From Thalassotalea algicola (GTDB lineage Bacteria; Pseudomonadota; Gammaproteobacteria; Enterobacterales; Alteromonadaceae): a DNA stretch of 64,000 nt. The position numbers and the translations under genes were made by a program. The stretch is taken from assembly GCF_012932965.1 (NCBI RefSeq), contig NZ_JABBXH010000002.1:644623-708622 (forward strand). The letters run 5' to 3'. A model generated the notes under the pieces. That model had not been told where the DNA came from and made no database searches. It worked only from the letters and a program-made list of their open reading frames with translations. The first letter of the stretch is position 1; each line of letters opens with the position of its first letter. Shown here in pieces: positions 47,699 through 57,026 of this stretch.

Positions 47699-48295
47699 AT
47701 GTCAGAAATAAGAGCCCGAGTTAACCTAAAGGTTGGGCACAACAGCGATATTGATGCAGAAATTCTTAGTTTCACATGTTTTGATAAAGACAACGAGCAT
47801 GTGGCTATGGTATTTAAGCAAGCCGATTTAAAGCAAGATGTTCCACTTGTTCGAGTACACTCTGAATGTTTAACTGGCGATGTCTTTCATTCTTCTCGTT
47901 GTGACTGTGGCGAACAGCTCGATGAGAGTATAGAAAAAATGGCGGAAGAAGGCGGTGTCATCTTATACATGCGTCAAGAAGGCCGCGGCATCGGTTTGTA
48001 TAATAAAATTGATGCATATGTATTGCAAAGCCAAGGTCTAAATACCTATCAAGCCAATAATCACTTAGGGTTTGACGACGATCAGCGCAGCTTTGAACAT
48101 GCTATTGCAATGTTAAATGCGCTAGACATAAAGCAACTTAAATTGCTAACTAACAACCCTCGAAAAGCAAAAGCATTAGCAGACCATGTTGATGTTAAAG
48201 AAGTGGTAAATACTCGAGTTCACTTAAAGTCAGATAATGCCGAATATCTAGCAGCTAAACAGCAGCACGGTAAACACAATATTAAATTAGACTAA
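47699..48295 (+). CDS. ribA: GTP cyclohydrolase II
   Basis: First committed step of riboflavin synthesis, opening GTP to a diaminopyrimidine phosphate. The 198-residue stand-alone form is like E. coli RibA. Zinc ligands C57, C68 and C70 lie in [19 protein letters not shown]. The catalytic motif [16 protein letters not shown] and the C-terminal [12 protein letters not shown] are intact. No FMN-riboswitch signature is visible in the 219-bp upstream gap. Confidence 0.97.
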   Translation: MSEIRARVNLKVGHNSDIDAEILSFTCFDKDNEHVAMVFKQADLKQDVPLVRVHSECLTGDVFHSSRCDCGEQLDESIEKMAEEGGVILYMRQEGRGIGLYNKIDAYVLQSQGLNTYQANNHLGFDDDQRSFEHAIAMLNALDIKQLKLLTNNPRKAKALADHVDVKEVVNTRVHLKSDNAEYLAAKQQHGKHNIKLD

Positions 48296-48360
48296 AAATT
48301 TAGAGCGTTGATAGGTTTTAACTTTAAACGCTTTAAATAACGATATTTTATAGGAACTCT

Positions 48361-50139
48361 ATGCGCCGCAGTCATCATCCTGATATTGAAGTTAATGAAA
48401 TTGACTGGCGAGTGTTAAAAACGCTGTGGCCATATTTATTAGAGTTTAAAGCCCGAATAGGAATTGCTGTCGCTTGTCTTATTTTGACTAAAATTGCCAG
48501 TGTATATCTTCCTTTTATCCTCAAAGACTTAGTTGATACTTTAGATGTTAATGGCAAGCAAAGTTTGCTGGTGGTGCCTTTGGGGTTAGTCGCCGCCTAT
48601 GGCCTAGTGCGTTTTTCTATCGTTTTGTTTGCTGAAATTCGAGATACCTTATTTGGCCGAGTCACTGAGCGTGCAATTAGGCGTATTGGACTGAAGGTCT
48701 TTCAGCACTTACATCGACTAGAGTTAGATTTTCATTTAAATAGACAAACTGGTGGCTTATCTCGCGATATAGATAGAGGTACATCGGGCATTAACTTTTT
48801 AATGCGCTTTATGGTTTTTAATATCGTCCCGACCTTGTTCGAAATCGTCTTAGTTGTTGGCATATTAGGTTATAACTATGGTGCCTATTTCTCGTTAGCT
48901 GTCATCCTTTCTATTAGTTGCTATGTTGCGTATTCGGTCAAAGCGACCGAGTGGCGTACCCGATATATACGAGAAGCTAATAAAGCAGACTCTTCAAGTA
49001 ACACGCGAGCCATTGATAGTTTACTTAACTATGAAACGGTCAAATATTTCACCAATGAGAGATACGAAGCAAATGCTTATGATGAGCAGTTGGCTAAATG
49101 GGAACAGGCAAAGATTAAGAATCGCTTAACGTTATTTGCCCTTAATGGCGGGCAAGCCTTAATTATAGCAATGTCGATGACCGTTATGTTGGCAATGGCT
49201 GCCTACCAAGTGACTTATCAACAAATGACACTGGGTGACTTCGTCTTAATAAATGCGTTCATGATGCAGCTTTTTATGCCGCTGAATTTTCTGGGGTTTG
49301 TTTATCGAGAAATTAAAGGCTCGATGGCTAATATTGAGAATATGTTTGGTTTGTTGTCTAAGGCACCCAAAGTTACAGATATACCTAATGCAAGTACCTT
49401 AGACGTTTCTGGTGGCCAAATAGATATCGAGGACGTTAGTTTTAGTTATGATGGTAAGCGACAGGTTTTAGATAAAGTGTCATTTAGTGTATTACCAGGT
49501 CAAAAAGTTGCGGTAGTAGGTGATAGTGGGTCAGGTAAGTCTACGTTGGTAAAACTACTGTTTCGTTTTTATGACGTTAATTCGGGAAAAGTTTGTATCG
49601 ATGCTCAAGATATAAAACAAGTCACGCAAAATAGCTTGCGAAAACATATTGGTATTGTCCCACAAGATACGGTTTTATTTAACGACACGTTGTTCGCAAA
49701 TATTCAGTATGGCAACCCATTAGCTGATGAATCAGAGGTTAAGCAAGCAATTAAGTTAGCTCATTTAGATAGCTTTATTGACTCGTTACCAGAAGGTGAC
49801 AAAACGATTGTTGGCGAAAGGGGATTAAAATTATCTGGAGGTGAGAAACAGCGTGTTGCCATAGCAAGAACCATCTTAAAAAATCCTGAAGTATTGATTT
49901 TTGATGAAGCAACATCGTCGCTTGATAGTCACTCAGAGCAAGCAATTCTCACAGCCATTAAACAAGTAAGCAAAAATAGAACAAGTCTAGTGATAGCACA
50001 CCGGTTGTCTACAGTTGTCGATGCTGACAATATCATCGTCATGAAACATGGCAAAATTATAGAACAGGGCAATCATCATTTCCTATTAGCCAAGCAGGGT
50101 GCCTATCATTCGATGTGGATGCTTCAACAGCAAAGCTAA
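48361..50139 (+). CDS. Atm1/HMT1-type ABC exporter (fused permease-ATPase)
   Basis: 592 residues forming a half-transporter. Six membrane spans lie in about residues 25-320, including the Atm1-like sequence LNYETVKYFTNERYEANAYD. An ATPase domain covers about 350-590, with Walker A GDSGSGKS, signature LKLSGGEKQRVAIART and Walker B VLIFDEATSSLDS. The relatives export glutathione conjugates or metal-thiol compounds. It starts 65 bp after ribA and is followed 26 bp later by DUF1415, so it may share transcription with the latter. Confidence 0.9.
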   Translation: MRRSHHPDIEVNEIDWRVLKTLWPYLLEFKARIGIAVACLILTKIASVYLPFILKDLVDTLDVNGKQSLLVVPLGLVAAYGLVRFSIVLFAEIRDTLFGRVTERAIRRIGLKVFQHLHRLELDFHLNRQTGGLSRDIDRGTSGINFLMRFMVFNIVPTLFEIVLVVGILGYNYGAYFSLAVILSISCYVAYSVKATEWRTRYIREANKADSSSNTRAIDSLLNYETVKYFTNERYEANAYDEQLAKWEQAKIKNRLTLFALNGGQALIIAMSMTVMLAMAAYQVTYQQMTLGDFVLINAFMMQLFMPLNFLGFVYREIKGSMANIENMFGLLSKAPKVTDIPNASTLDVSGGQIDIEDVSFSYDGKRQVLDKVSFSVLPGQKVAVVGDSGSGKSTLVKLLFRFYDVNSGKVCIDAQDIKQVTQNSLRKHIGIVPQDTVLFNDTLFANIQYGNPLADESEVKQAIKLAHLDSFIDSLPEGDKTIVGERGLKLSGGEKQRVAIARTILKNPEVLIFDEATSSLDSHSEQAILTAIKQVSKNRTSLVIAHRLSTVVDADNIIVMKHGKIIEQGNHHFLLAKQGAYHSMWMLQQQS

Positions 50140-50165
50140 AAGTTGATTAATTAACGGAGTTATAA

Positions 50166-50717
50166 ATGTCCTCAAACTTACACCCTGCAGTTGAAAAAAC
50201 AAAGCGATGGTTAGAAGAAATTGTTATTGGTCTAAATTTTTGTCCGTTTGCTAAAAAAGAATTTGTTAACAACACGATTCATTATCATGCCAGTAAACAT
50301 GGGATGATAGAGCAAGCATTACATGAGCTTGCCGAGCAAATGCAGTTTTTGATTGAACACCCTGAAATTGAAACTAGCTTGGTCGTGTATGCCACAGGTT
50401 TTAGAGATTTTGGCAGATATTTGGATCTGGTAGATTACGCAAACGATCTGTTAGTCTCATTAGAGTTAGAAGGTGAGATTCAAATAGCGAGCTTTCACCC
50501 TGATTATATTTTTGAAGGGGAATCAGAGCAATCACCAAGTAACTATACTAACCGTTCACCATTCCCAACTATTCACCTAATTCGGGAGCCGAGTATGGAA
50601 AAGGTACTAGCCGTTTATAAAAATCCTGAACAGATACCTCAAGATAACATCGAGCTAGCTCATGAAAAGGGCGTTAAGTTTTTTAAACAGTTTTTGGCTA
50701 GCGTTCACAAAATGTAA
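50166..50717 (+). CDS. DUF1415 family protein
   Basis: 183 residues, soluble. The family opening VEKTKRWLEEIVIGLNFCPFAKKEF contains the conserved CPFAK, a possible thiol or metal site. The end carries NRSPFPTIHLIREPSMEKVL. The function is unknown. ATG 50166 follows ACGGAG 26 bp after the Atm1-type exporter gene, likely in the same transcript. Confidence 0.85.
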   Translation: MSSNLHPAVEKTKRWLEEIVIGLNFCPFAKKEFVNNTIHYHASKHGMIEQALHELAEQMQFLIEHPEIETSLVVYATGFRDFGRYLDLVDYANDLLVSLELEGEIQIASFHPDYIFEGESEQSPSNYTNRSPFPTIHLIREPSMEKVLAVYKNPEQIPQDNIELAHEKGVKFFKQFLASVHKM

Positions 50718-51062
50718 TGAGTTTCCAAGTCGTTTAAATTCGGTACACGTTGTAACAACTTGGTATCCTCCCTGATAGTTTTATTGCTGAAAATTCATAC
50801 AATAGTAGCGACTAGTAAGGAGAAGACTAATGAGCGCATTGTCTCTAGGTAAACGATTCCATTTTGATAGCCTTGATGATTAACGGCAATTTTACAGCAT
50901 TCAATTAAAACAAAACCTTTAGCTATTTTAATGTTGTTTGTTACTTTCTAAGGAAATTTCTATCAACAATTATTCTTCATATCAGGTACAATAGCCACTA
51001 ATTGATGTTTAACTTATGTCTATAAAATAGTACATAAGAGATTGCTAAATAAGGCTTTATTA
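50718..51062. other. 345-bp gap after DUF1415
   Basis: Holds a 17-codon ORF with a strong AAGGAG site at 50830-50883. Otherwise AT-rich sequence leads to the membrane-protein gene at 51063. No clear terminator is seen. Confidence 0.5.
50830..50883 (+). CDS. Possible 17-residue small ORF
   Basis: AAGGAG at 50818-50823, a 6-base gap and ATG at 50830 read MSALSLGKRFHFDSLDD to TAA. The ribosome site is better than those of several real genes nearby. No recognised leader-peptide pattern (no repeated regulatory codon) and no hairpin/T-run follows. It could be a small protein or accidental. Confidence 0.3.
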   Translation: MSALSLGKRFHFDSLDD

Positions 51063-51851
51063 GTGGAAAAGGATACTATCATTCAAGTTGGCGGGGATAT
51101 AGAAAAAGCATTGAAAGGTGATTATAAAATCAACCCTAAACAAGTGCTAACCGAAGCTTGGCAAAAAACGGGGAATACCCGTTGGACAATTAATATTGGC
51201 TTACTGTTTGTGCTTGTTTTAGGCATGCTTGCATCCGTTGTGCTTGGTCAATATTTAGGTGGTATCGAGCATATCTTTGAAAACCCCCAAGCAAGTATGA
51301 TCCTTAATTTGGTTGTAACAATTGTGATCTGGCCTTTCTTAGCGGGCGTAGAGATGATGGGGGTTTTACATGCTGTTGGTGTTAAAACACAGCCTAAATT
51401 GGTTTTTGCATTTTTACGCCGTGGTAGCTGGGTAGCGATTTGTGCAGTAATGACGTCTATTTTCGTTAGCTTAGGCCTACAACTGTTAATTTTTCCCGGT
51501 ATTTTTCTCGCGGTAGTTCTATCCTTAACTATACCTTTAGTTGTTGAAAAGCGGTTGTCGCCTGCCAAAGCAATAGTTTTGTCAATTAAGGCACTGCGTT
51601 TTCAGTGGTTCAATATTTTTACTGTTTACTTAGCATTAGTCGCTATTTTGGTGGTTGCGATTTTACCACTCGCCTTAGCTCAAGGATCTTCTTTAAGTAT
51701 CTTTGCTGCTGTATTATTTTTTGTATTGATGTCTTACTTAGCTCCACTGTACTTCAATGTTAAAGGGATACTTTATCGGGATATATTTGGCATGAAAATT
51801 CACGCCGTTGCTGATGATCAGCAAGTTGGCAATGACACGTTCGTCGCGTAG
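51063..51851 (+). CDS. Multi-span membrane protein of unknown function
   Basis: 262 residues from GTG 51063, supported by AAGG at 51051-51054; TTG 51042 would add 7 residues. A soluble N-terminal stretch (about 45 residues) precedes about five to six hydrophobic segments. The amphipathic VEKRLSPAKAIVLSIKALRFQW between spans resembles the UPF0259/YciC-like or DUF975-like membrane domain pattern, but I cannot assign a family firmly. The Bax-like gene follows after 23 bp, so a shared envelope role is possible. Confidence 0.65.
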   Translation: MEKDTIIQVGGDIEKALKGDYKINPKQVLTEAWQKTGNTRWTINIGLLFVLVLGMLASVVLGQYLGGIEHIFENPQASMILNLVVTIVIWPFLAGVEMMGVLHAVGVKTQPKLVFAFLRRGSWVAICAVMTSIFVSLGLQLLIFPGIFLAVVLSLTIPLVVEKRLSPAKAIVLSIKALRFQWFNIFTVYLALVAILVVAILPLALAQGSSLSIFAAVLFFVLMSYLAPLYFNVKGILYRDIFGMKIHAVADDQQVGNDTFVA

Positions 51852-51874
51852 ACCTAAAGGATTTAGGATAAAAG

Positions 51875-52717
51875 ATGTTAAGGAAATTATTATTAATAAG
51901 TACAGTCGTTGCCTTTATATTTTTATTGGCCTGGCCGTTTATATTTAAGCCGCAATACCTAAAGGAAGAAACTGTTGCAGTTAAACCTGAAGTGAAAAAG
52001 CCTGTTACTCCGGAAAAGCCGCTTCATAACGTTGCATTACCAAACTTTGCTGATATAAAAGATATAAAGCAAAAGAAATTGGCTTTCTTTTCATTTATTC
52101 GCCCAGCAGTGGAAATTCAAAACGACCAAATTCGTAAAGAAAGAACCCTATTGCTAAAAATGCTTGAACAAGTATCCCTTGAAGAAATATTAAGCGATGA
52201 GCAATATAGTGCGTTGGAACTACTCGCCACTCGTTACCGGGTGAGTCAAAAAGACAGCCTTATGCAACAGTTAAACGCTTTAATAGCTAAGGTTGATGAA
52301 ATACCTACTGCACTTGTGTTGGTTCAGGCAGCTAATGAATCTGCTTGGGGAACGTCAAGATTTGCTCGAATTGGTTTAAATTTTTTCGGCATCTGGTGTT
52401 ATCAAAAAGGTTGTGGCATGGTTCCTCGTTCGCGCAATAGTGGAGCAAACCATGAAGTTGAAGCTTTTCAGAGCGTAGATGATGCGGTAAAAAGATATTT
52501 ACACAATATCAATACCAACAATGCTTATCAGGTATTTAGAACAATTAGGCAGCAATTGAGAGAACAAGAGCAGCCACTAATTCCTGAAATTTTGGCTACC
52601 GGCTTGTTACCATACTCTGAGCGTGGCTCTGACTATGTTATGGAGATATCAGATATGTTAAGACATAACCGCCAGTACCTAACTCCTATAACTACAATAC
52701 CTGCAACTTCGCCTTAA
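51875..52717 (+). CDS. Bax-like glucosaminidase-domain protein
   Basis: 280 residues: an N-terminal membrane anchor (about 5-22), a proline/lysine-rich linker and a glucosaminidase-type domain. The catalytic glutamate is in VQAANESAWGTSRFARIGLNFFGIWCY, and VEAFQSVDDAVKRYLHNINTNNAY follows. E. coli Bax is the closest named family. It probably cleaves glycan strands of peptidoglycan in the periplasm. A terminator follows. Confidence 0.85.
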   Translation: MLRKLLLISTVVAFIFLLAWPFIFKPQYLKEETVAVKPEVKKPVTPEKPLHNVALPNFADIKDIKQKKLAFFSFIRPAVEIQNDQIRKERTLLLKMLEQVSLEEILSDEQYSALELLATRYRVSQKDSLMQQLNALIAKVDEIPTALVLVQAANESAWGTSRFARIGLNFFGIWCYQKGCGMVPRSRNSGANHEVEAFQSVDDAVKRYLHNINTNNAYQVFRTIRQQLREQEQPLIPEILATGLLPYSERGSDYVMEISDMLRHNRQYLTPITTIPATSP

Positions 52718-52738
52718 AATAATTGATAGTAATCATGA

Positions 52739-52764
52739 AAAAGGGGCTTAGTAGCCCCTTTTTT
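52739..52764. terminator. Bidirectional terminator
   Basis: AAAAGGGGCT (52739-52748), a TAGT loop and AGCCCCTTTT (52753-52762), with A- and T-runs. It separates the Bax-like gene from the convergent Tsx-like gene. Confidence 0.88.
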
Positions 52765-53524
52765 ATAAATATACTTTTATTATTGCACTAACGACACTTT
52801 CGTTATCTAAACCATCAATACCAAACTTGTTACGCCAGTAACTATATTCAATGCCGGCTGTTATAGCATTCGGCTTACCAAAGTAATTTCCAATATCTAA
52901 ACGAATCTGAGGGTTGAAATGGAAATCTGCTGCGTGGTCATCAGCTGCAGACGACCAATCAAAGTACCCATCAATCATTAGTTTATGCTTGCCGAAATTA
53001 ATAGGATAACCATAGGTCACGGTAAGTTGAACATCATTGTCTGCCAACTCGTTGTTAACTTGGTATAGGTTAGCGCCAAAATATGCAAACCCCGGAATAG
53101 TCCATGACGAACCAAGACCTAATAGGTAATTATCAAAACCTTTAGAAAAGCTAGGCTCTGATAAGGTTGAGTGCTCCCATGTAGCAGCTATAAAAAGGTC
53201 GTTTAATGGGCCGTACGAGACTTTATGGTTAAATGCATAATCAAAGCTCAATCGTGCTGATAGTTCACCATAAGTTTCTTTATGCCTTGGCGCGTTGTTA
53301 TCAGCTTTAGCATCAATGCGGTCGACAAACATAAAAACGTCACCCCAGTTATGCCCTGAAGCATGTTCTAGCGTGAAAACATTAATATCGTCGTTGGTTA
53401 ATACTTCAAAATCACTAGTGTTTTTTAAGTACGTTAAACTGTTTGAGCTAAATAGTGTTTCTGCGTTCACTGCATTTAGTGACATTAACGCACCTACAGC
53501 AAGCATAAAAATTTTATTGTTCAT
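52763..53524 (-). CDS. Tsx-like nucleoside-specific outer-membrane channel
   Basis: 253 residues with a signal peptide (cut near NAVNA, residue 18) and a 12-strand-type barrel of the Channel_Tsx/OmpK family (GHNWGDVFMFVDRID, FHFNPQIRLDIGNYFG, AGIEYSYWRNKFGIDG). ATG 53524 with GGAT upstream is preferred over ATG 53536, which lies inside the end of the upstream gene. It begins 4 bp after the stop of a nucleobase permease, so the operon pairs outer- and inner-membrane steps for nucleosides or nucleobases. Confidence 0.85.
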   Translation of the reverse strand: MNNKIFMLAVGALMSLNAVNAETLFSSNSLTYLKNTSDFEVLTNDDINVFTLEHASGHNWGDVFMFVDRIDAKADNNAPRHKETYGELSARLSFDYAFNHKVSYGPLNDLFIAATWEHSTLSEPSFSKGFDNYLLGLGSSWTIPGFAYFGANLYQVNNELADNDVQLTVTYGYPINFGKHKLMIDGYFDWSSAADDHAADFHFNPQIRLDIGNYFGKPNAITAGIEYSYWRNKFGIDGLDNESVVSAIIKVYL

Positions 53525-53528
53525 AGTT

Positions 53529-54821
53529 TTATCCAAAATAAATGAATTTAACGATAAATAACGCAGCTAATACTAAAACACTTTTAGATAGTTGCTGGTA
53601 TTTTCCTGCGAAAATCCTTACGGCGGCATAGGCGATAAAACCAAAAGCGATGCCATGTGCTATAGAAAATGTGAGTGGCATGGTAATGCAAATAAGTGCT
53701 GCTGGTACCGCATCTAATAAATCGTCCCAGTCTATATGAGCAAGACTTGAGAGCATTAACACTGCCACAAAGAATAAAGGTCCTGCTGTTGCATAAGCTG
53801 GCACCATACCGGCAAGCGGCGAGAACAATAGTGCAAGCAAAAACAGTAATCCGACTACGACAGCGGTTAACCCTGTACGCCCGCCAGCACTTACACCAGA
53901 TGCACTTTCTACATAACTGGTAGTTGTTGAGGTACCTAACATGCTACCTGCAATTGTCGCAGAAGAGTCGGCTAAAAGTGCTTTATTTAGTCGCGGAAGT
54001 GAACCGTCATCGTTTAGTAATTTTCCTTTTTGCGCTACAGCAATCAAAGTACCTGAGGTATCAAATAGGTCGACGAAGAGAAAAGCAAAAATGATGCTTA
54101 TCATGCCAACTTCGGTTGCCCCGGCTATATCTAGTTGCATAAATGTTGGGGCGATATCTGGTGGCATTGACATCAAGCCATTAAATGCAACGTCGCCAAG
54201 CAGCACTCCTAAGCCAGTAATGATTAATATTGAATACATTACGGCGCCATTAATACCTCGACTGGCCATAGCTACAATGAGAAATAAGCCAAGTGCAGCC
54301 ATTAAAGCAGGTAAGGCTGTTACATCACCCATATCTACTAAGGTGGCAGGGTTGTCAACGACAATGCCTGCGCTTTTTAGCCCGATAAAAGCCAAAAATA
54401 AGCCGATACCCGCAGCAATACCAAAACGAAGCGCCTGAGGTATGCTGTTTATGATCCACTCTCTTATCTTGAAAATGCTTAAAATTACGAAAATAATACC
54501 TGATATAAACACGCCACCTAATGCTACCTGCCAGGTGTAACCCATTTCCAATACTACGGTATAAGTAAAGAATGCATTCAATCCCATACCTGGAGCTAAA
54601 GCTATTGGATAATTTGCAATGAAACCCATGATAAAACAGCCGATAGCTGCAGCAACACATGTTGCAACAAATACTGCCCCATGATCCATACCTGCGTCAG
54701 CGAGCATTGTTGGGTTAACAAATATGATATAAGCCATGGTTAGGAACGTAGTAATACCTGCAATAACTTCTTGTCGAACATTGGTTTGATTTTCAGAAAG
54801 TTTAAAGAGATTTTCGAGCAT
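53529..54821 (-). CDS. NCS2-family (AzgA/PbuG-type) purine nucleobase permease
   Basis: A 430-residue inner-membrane permease with about 12-13 spans. AzgA-like motifs are the N-terminal VRQEVIAGITTFLTMAYIIFVNP, ALAPGMGLNAFFTYTVV, FLFVDLFDTSGTLIAVA and GTSTTTSYVESASGVSAGGRTGLTA. The family takes up hypoxanthine, guanine or adenine with protons. It is the first gene of a two-gene operon with the Tsx-like channel. Confidence 0.92.
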   Translation of the reverse strand: MLENLFKLSENQTNVRQEVIAGITTFLTMAYIIFVNPTMLADAGMDHGAVFVATCVAAAIGCFIMGFIANYPIALAPGMGLNAFFTYTVVLEMGYTWQVALGGVFISGIIFVILSIFKIREWIINSIPQALRFGIAAGIGLFLAFIGLKSAGIVVDNPATLVDMGDVTALPALMAALGLFLIVAMASRGINGAVMYSILIITGLGVLLGDVAFNGLMSMPPDIAPTFMQLDIAGATEVGMISIIFAFLFVDLFDTSGTLIAVAQKGKLLNDDGSLPRLNKALLADSSATIAGSMLGTSTTTSYVESASGVSAGGRTGLTAVVVGLLFLLALLFSPLAGMVPAYATAGPLFFVAVLMLSSLAHIDWDDLLDAVPAALICITMPLTFSIAHGIAFGFIAYAAVRIFAGKYQQLSKSVLVLAALFIVKFIYFG

Positions 54822-54935
54822 AATAGATTGATTATATTATTGTTTAAGCCAAGTATAGTCGGCTTTTTTTTATTTGCGTTCCATGCTCCAATGTTTAATT
54901 GGTGGCAATACACCTACCACCATATATAAAAATGG

Positions 54936-55829
54936 CTAGATATTAGATATATCAATAATAAGAGAATCATCGATGTTGGTAGAAGACACAACTTCTTTTG
55001 AAAAATCGTAATCTTGTCTTGGGTTGCTGCGATCAATTGGTAGATTGATAAAATCAAATAGTGCTGTGTCGGCTAATTGACTAGGACTTACGTTCTTAAT
55101 AGATTTGAAAATGTTTTCAATTCTGCCGGGAGAAGTTTTATCCCACTGTGTCAGCATTGCCTTGATGTTTTGGCGTTGCAAATTTTCTTGTGAGCCACAT
55201 AAGTTACAAGGGATTATTGGATATTGCCTTAATTCTGCATAATCAATAAGATCTTTTTCGCGACAGTAAGTAAGTGGGCGAATAACCGTATTTCGACTGT
55301 CGTCTGCTCTTAGCTTTGGCGGCATAGCTTTTAGTTTAGCGCCGAAAAACATATTTAGGAATAGTGTTTCAACTATGTCATCCATATGATGGCCAAGTGC
55401 TATTTTCGTCGCACCAATTTCTTCAGCAAACGAGTAAAGAGTACCACGGCGAAGTCGTGAACAAAGGCCACAGGTTGTTTTGCCTTCAGGCACTTTTTGT
55501 TTTACTACAGAGTAAGTATCTTTATCAATAATGTAGTAGGGAATATCGAGTGATTCAAAGTAGTCTGGCAATATGTGCGCTGGGAAGCCAGGTTGTTTTT
55601 GATCTAGGTTTACAGCGATTACTTTAAAGTCTATAGGTGCCGCTTTTTGTAAACCAAGTAATATATCGAGCATAGCAAAAGAGTCTTTGCCGCCACTAAT
55701 TGCTGCCATTACCACATCACCTTCTTCGATCATGTTGTAATCTGCAATAGCTTTGCCGACTTTATTACGAAGGCGCTTTTGCAATTTGTTTGCTTCGTAC
55801 ACTGCTTTTCTATTGTCTGCGTCAATCAT
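54936..55829 (-). CDS. ttcA: tRNA 2-thiocytidine(32) synthetase TtcA
   Basis: 297 residues. Thiolates C32 of several tRNAs using ATP and an Fe-S cluster. The PP-loop SGGKDS is at 45-50. Two CxxC pairs, [12 protein letters not shown] and [13 protein letters not shown], bind the cluster, and [14 protein letters not shown] lies between them. The ttcA-uspE-fnr order is shared with E. coli. Confidence 0.96.
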   Translation of the reverse strand: MIDADNRKAVYEANKLQKRLRNKVGKAIADYNMIEEGDVVMAAISGGKDSFAMLDILLGLQKAAPIDFKVIAVNLDQKQPGFPAHILPDYFESLDIPYYIIDKDTYSVVKQKVPEGKTTCGLCSRLRRGTLYSFAEEIGATKIALGHHMDDIVETLFLNMFFGAKLKAMPPKLRADDSRNTVIRPLTYCREKDLIDYAELRQYPIIPCNLCGSQENLQRQNIKAMLTQWDKTSPGRIENIFKSIKNVSPSQLADTALFDFINLPIDRSNPRQDYDFSKEVVSSTNIDDSLIIDISNI

Positions 55830-55893
55830 ATTTAAAACTACCTAGATAAATCGGCGCGTATTATAAAGGGAAAGGGCTTACATGATAAGTAAA

Positions 55894-55932
55894 AAATAAC
55901 CAACAATTGTAAGAGGCATGTTGGTTATTTTT
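55894..55932. terminator. Terminator after uspE
   Basis: A perfect 12-bp stem, AAATAACCAACA (55894-55905) and its complement (55919-55930), with a 13-base loop. The minus strand continues into a T-run. Confidence 0.75.
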
Positions 55933-55951
55933 GTATTAGAGTTTTATGGTA

Positions 55952-56881
55952 TTAGCTTTGTAATGGTGAAATGTAGTCGGCTGGTTTAAGTGCTAACACA
56001 TCACAGTTGAGCTTATCGATAACATGCTCTGCGGTATTACCGATAAGCGCAGCGGATAAACCTGTGCGCCCAATTGTACCTAAAATGACTAATTCTGCAT
56101 CGAGCTTCTGAGATAAACTCTCAATGACATCTTCAGGCAAGCCTTCTTTGACATAAGTGTGTTCTTTGTTAATACCATATTTTTCAGCATGCTCAGCCAT
56201 GGCGTCTTGATGGTGCTTTAGCATAGTGTCGTTATATTGGCTTGCATCAAACTCTGGAATTTCAATCGCAATATTTACAGGTGTGCCAGGGAAGGAATTA
56301 ACTAAATGAACGTTGGCATTAATAACATTTGCTAAATGTTTTGCTTCTTTAGTGATAATTTCGTTAAGTGATTGATGTTCATGTTCGTCACTCCCTACAT
56401 TTACAGCGGCCAAAATGTTTCCGTTGGCAGGCCAAGAGTGATCTTTTACCAATAGTAGTGGGCAAGGGCATTTTCTTAGTAAATGCCAATCTGTAGGTGT
56501 AAATATCACCGACTTCAACTTGTCGTGCTCGTGAGTACCCTTAACTACAATGTCGTGATTGCTATTGAGTACTTGGTCGATTACTGCTTCAAAGGGTCTA
56601 TTGTGCCAGATAACTTTAACATCGATACCTTTGTCCTGTGCACCTAACGCTTTAATTCGTTCTTCTATCCAAACTTTGCGATCTTTGATGACAGTTTGGC
56701 GCATTGATTCACGTTCATCGCTTGAAAGCATGGTTGTCATTTCATAAGAAAAATCAAAAATGCTAAGAAATGCTGTAAGCTTAGCATTTGTCTTAATTGA
56801 CAAGTCTATCGCTCGGCCTAACGCCTTTTGCTCATCAGTTGTAGGATCAATTACAACAAGAATGTTTTTATACGTTTCCAT
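55952..56881 (-). CDS. uspE: Universal stress protein UspE
   Basis: 309 residues with two tandem Usp domains (about 1-145 and 155-305). The second ends in the ATP-binding-like GTIGRTGLSAALIGNTAEHVI. ATG 56881 is chosen because GTGAGG lies 6 bp upstream; the longer frame begins inside that site. An Fnr-like box lies 62-75 bp before the start. UspE is linked to stress and oxygen-limited survival; its molecular action is unclear. Confidence 0.92.
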   Translation of the reverse strand: METYKNILVVIDPTTDEQKALGRAIDLSIKTNAKLTAFLSIFDFSYEMTTMLSSDERESMRQTVIKDRKVWIEERIKALGAQDKGIDVKVIWHNRPFEAVIDQVLNSNHDIVVKGTHEHDKLKSVIFTPTDWHLLRKCPCPLLLVKDHSWPANGNILAAVNVGSDEHEHQSLNEIITKEAKHLANVINANVHLVNSFPGTPVNIAIEIPEFDASQYNDTMLKHHQDAMAEHAEKYGINKEHTYVKEGLPEDVIESLSQKLDAELVILGTIGRTGLSAALIGNTAEHVIDKLNCDVLALKPADYISPLQS

Positions 56882-56942
56882 GTTATGCCTCACCACCACA
56901 TTAAGTTTAAAAACAGTGTGCCTGCTTTAAGTGATAAATAAT

Positions 56943-56956
56943 TTGTTTTAAATCAA
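56943..56956 (-). promoter_or_regulatory. Fnr-like binding site upstream of uspE
   Basis: TTGTT-TTAA-ATCAA matches the Fnr consensus TTGAT-N4-ATCAA at nine of ten positions. It sits in the 145-bp gap between the fnr stop and the uspE start. Activation of uspE by the neighbouring Fnr under low oxygen is inferred. Confidence 0.6.
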
Positions 56957-57026
56957 CAAATAGAATCACCGAGTACGTATACTCAATAGCATAGTATGGA
57001 AACGTGGTTTAGAAAAGTGGCAAAAA

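Noticed and set aside
54846-54870. Hairpin AAGCC/GGCTT with a T-run as a terminator
   Set aside because: The stem is only 5 bp with a 10-base loop, and no plus-strand gene lies upstream for it to end.
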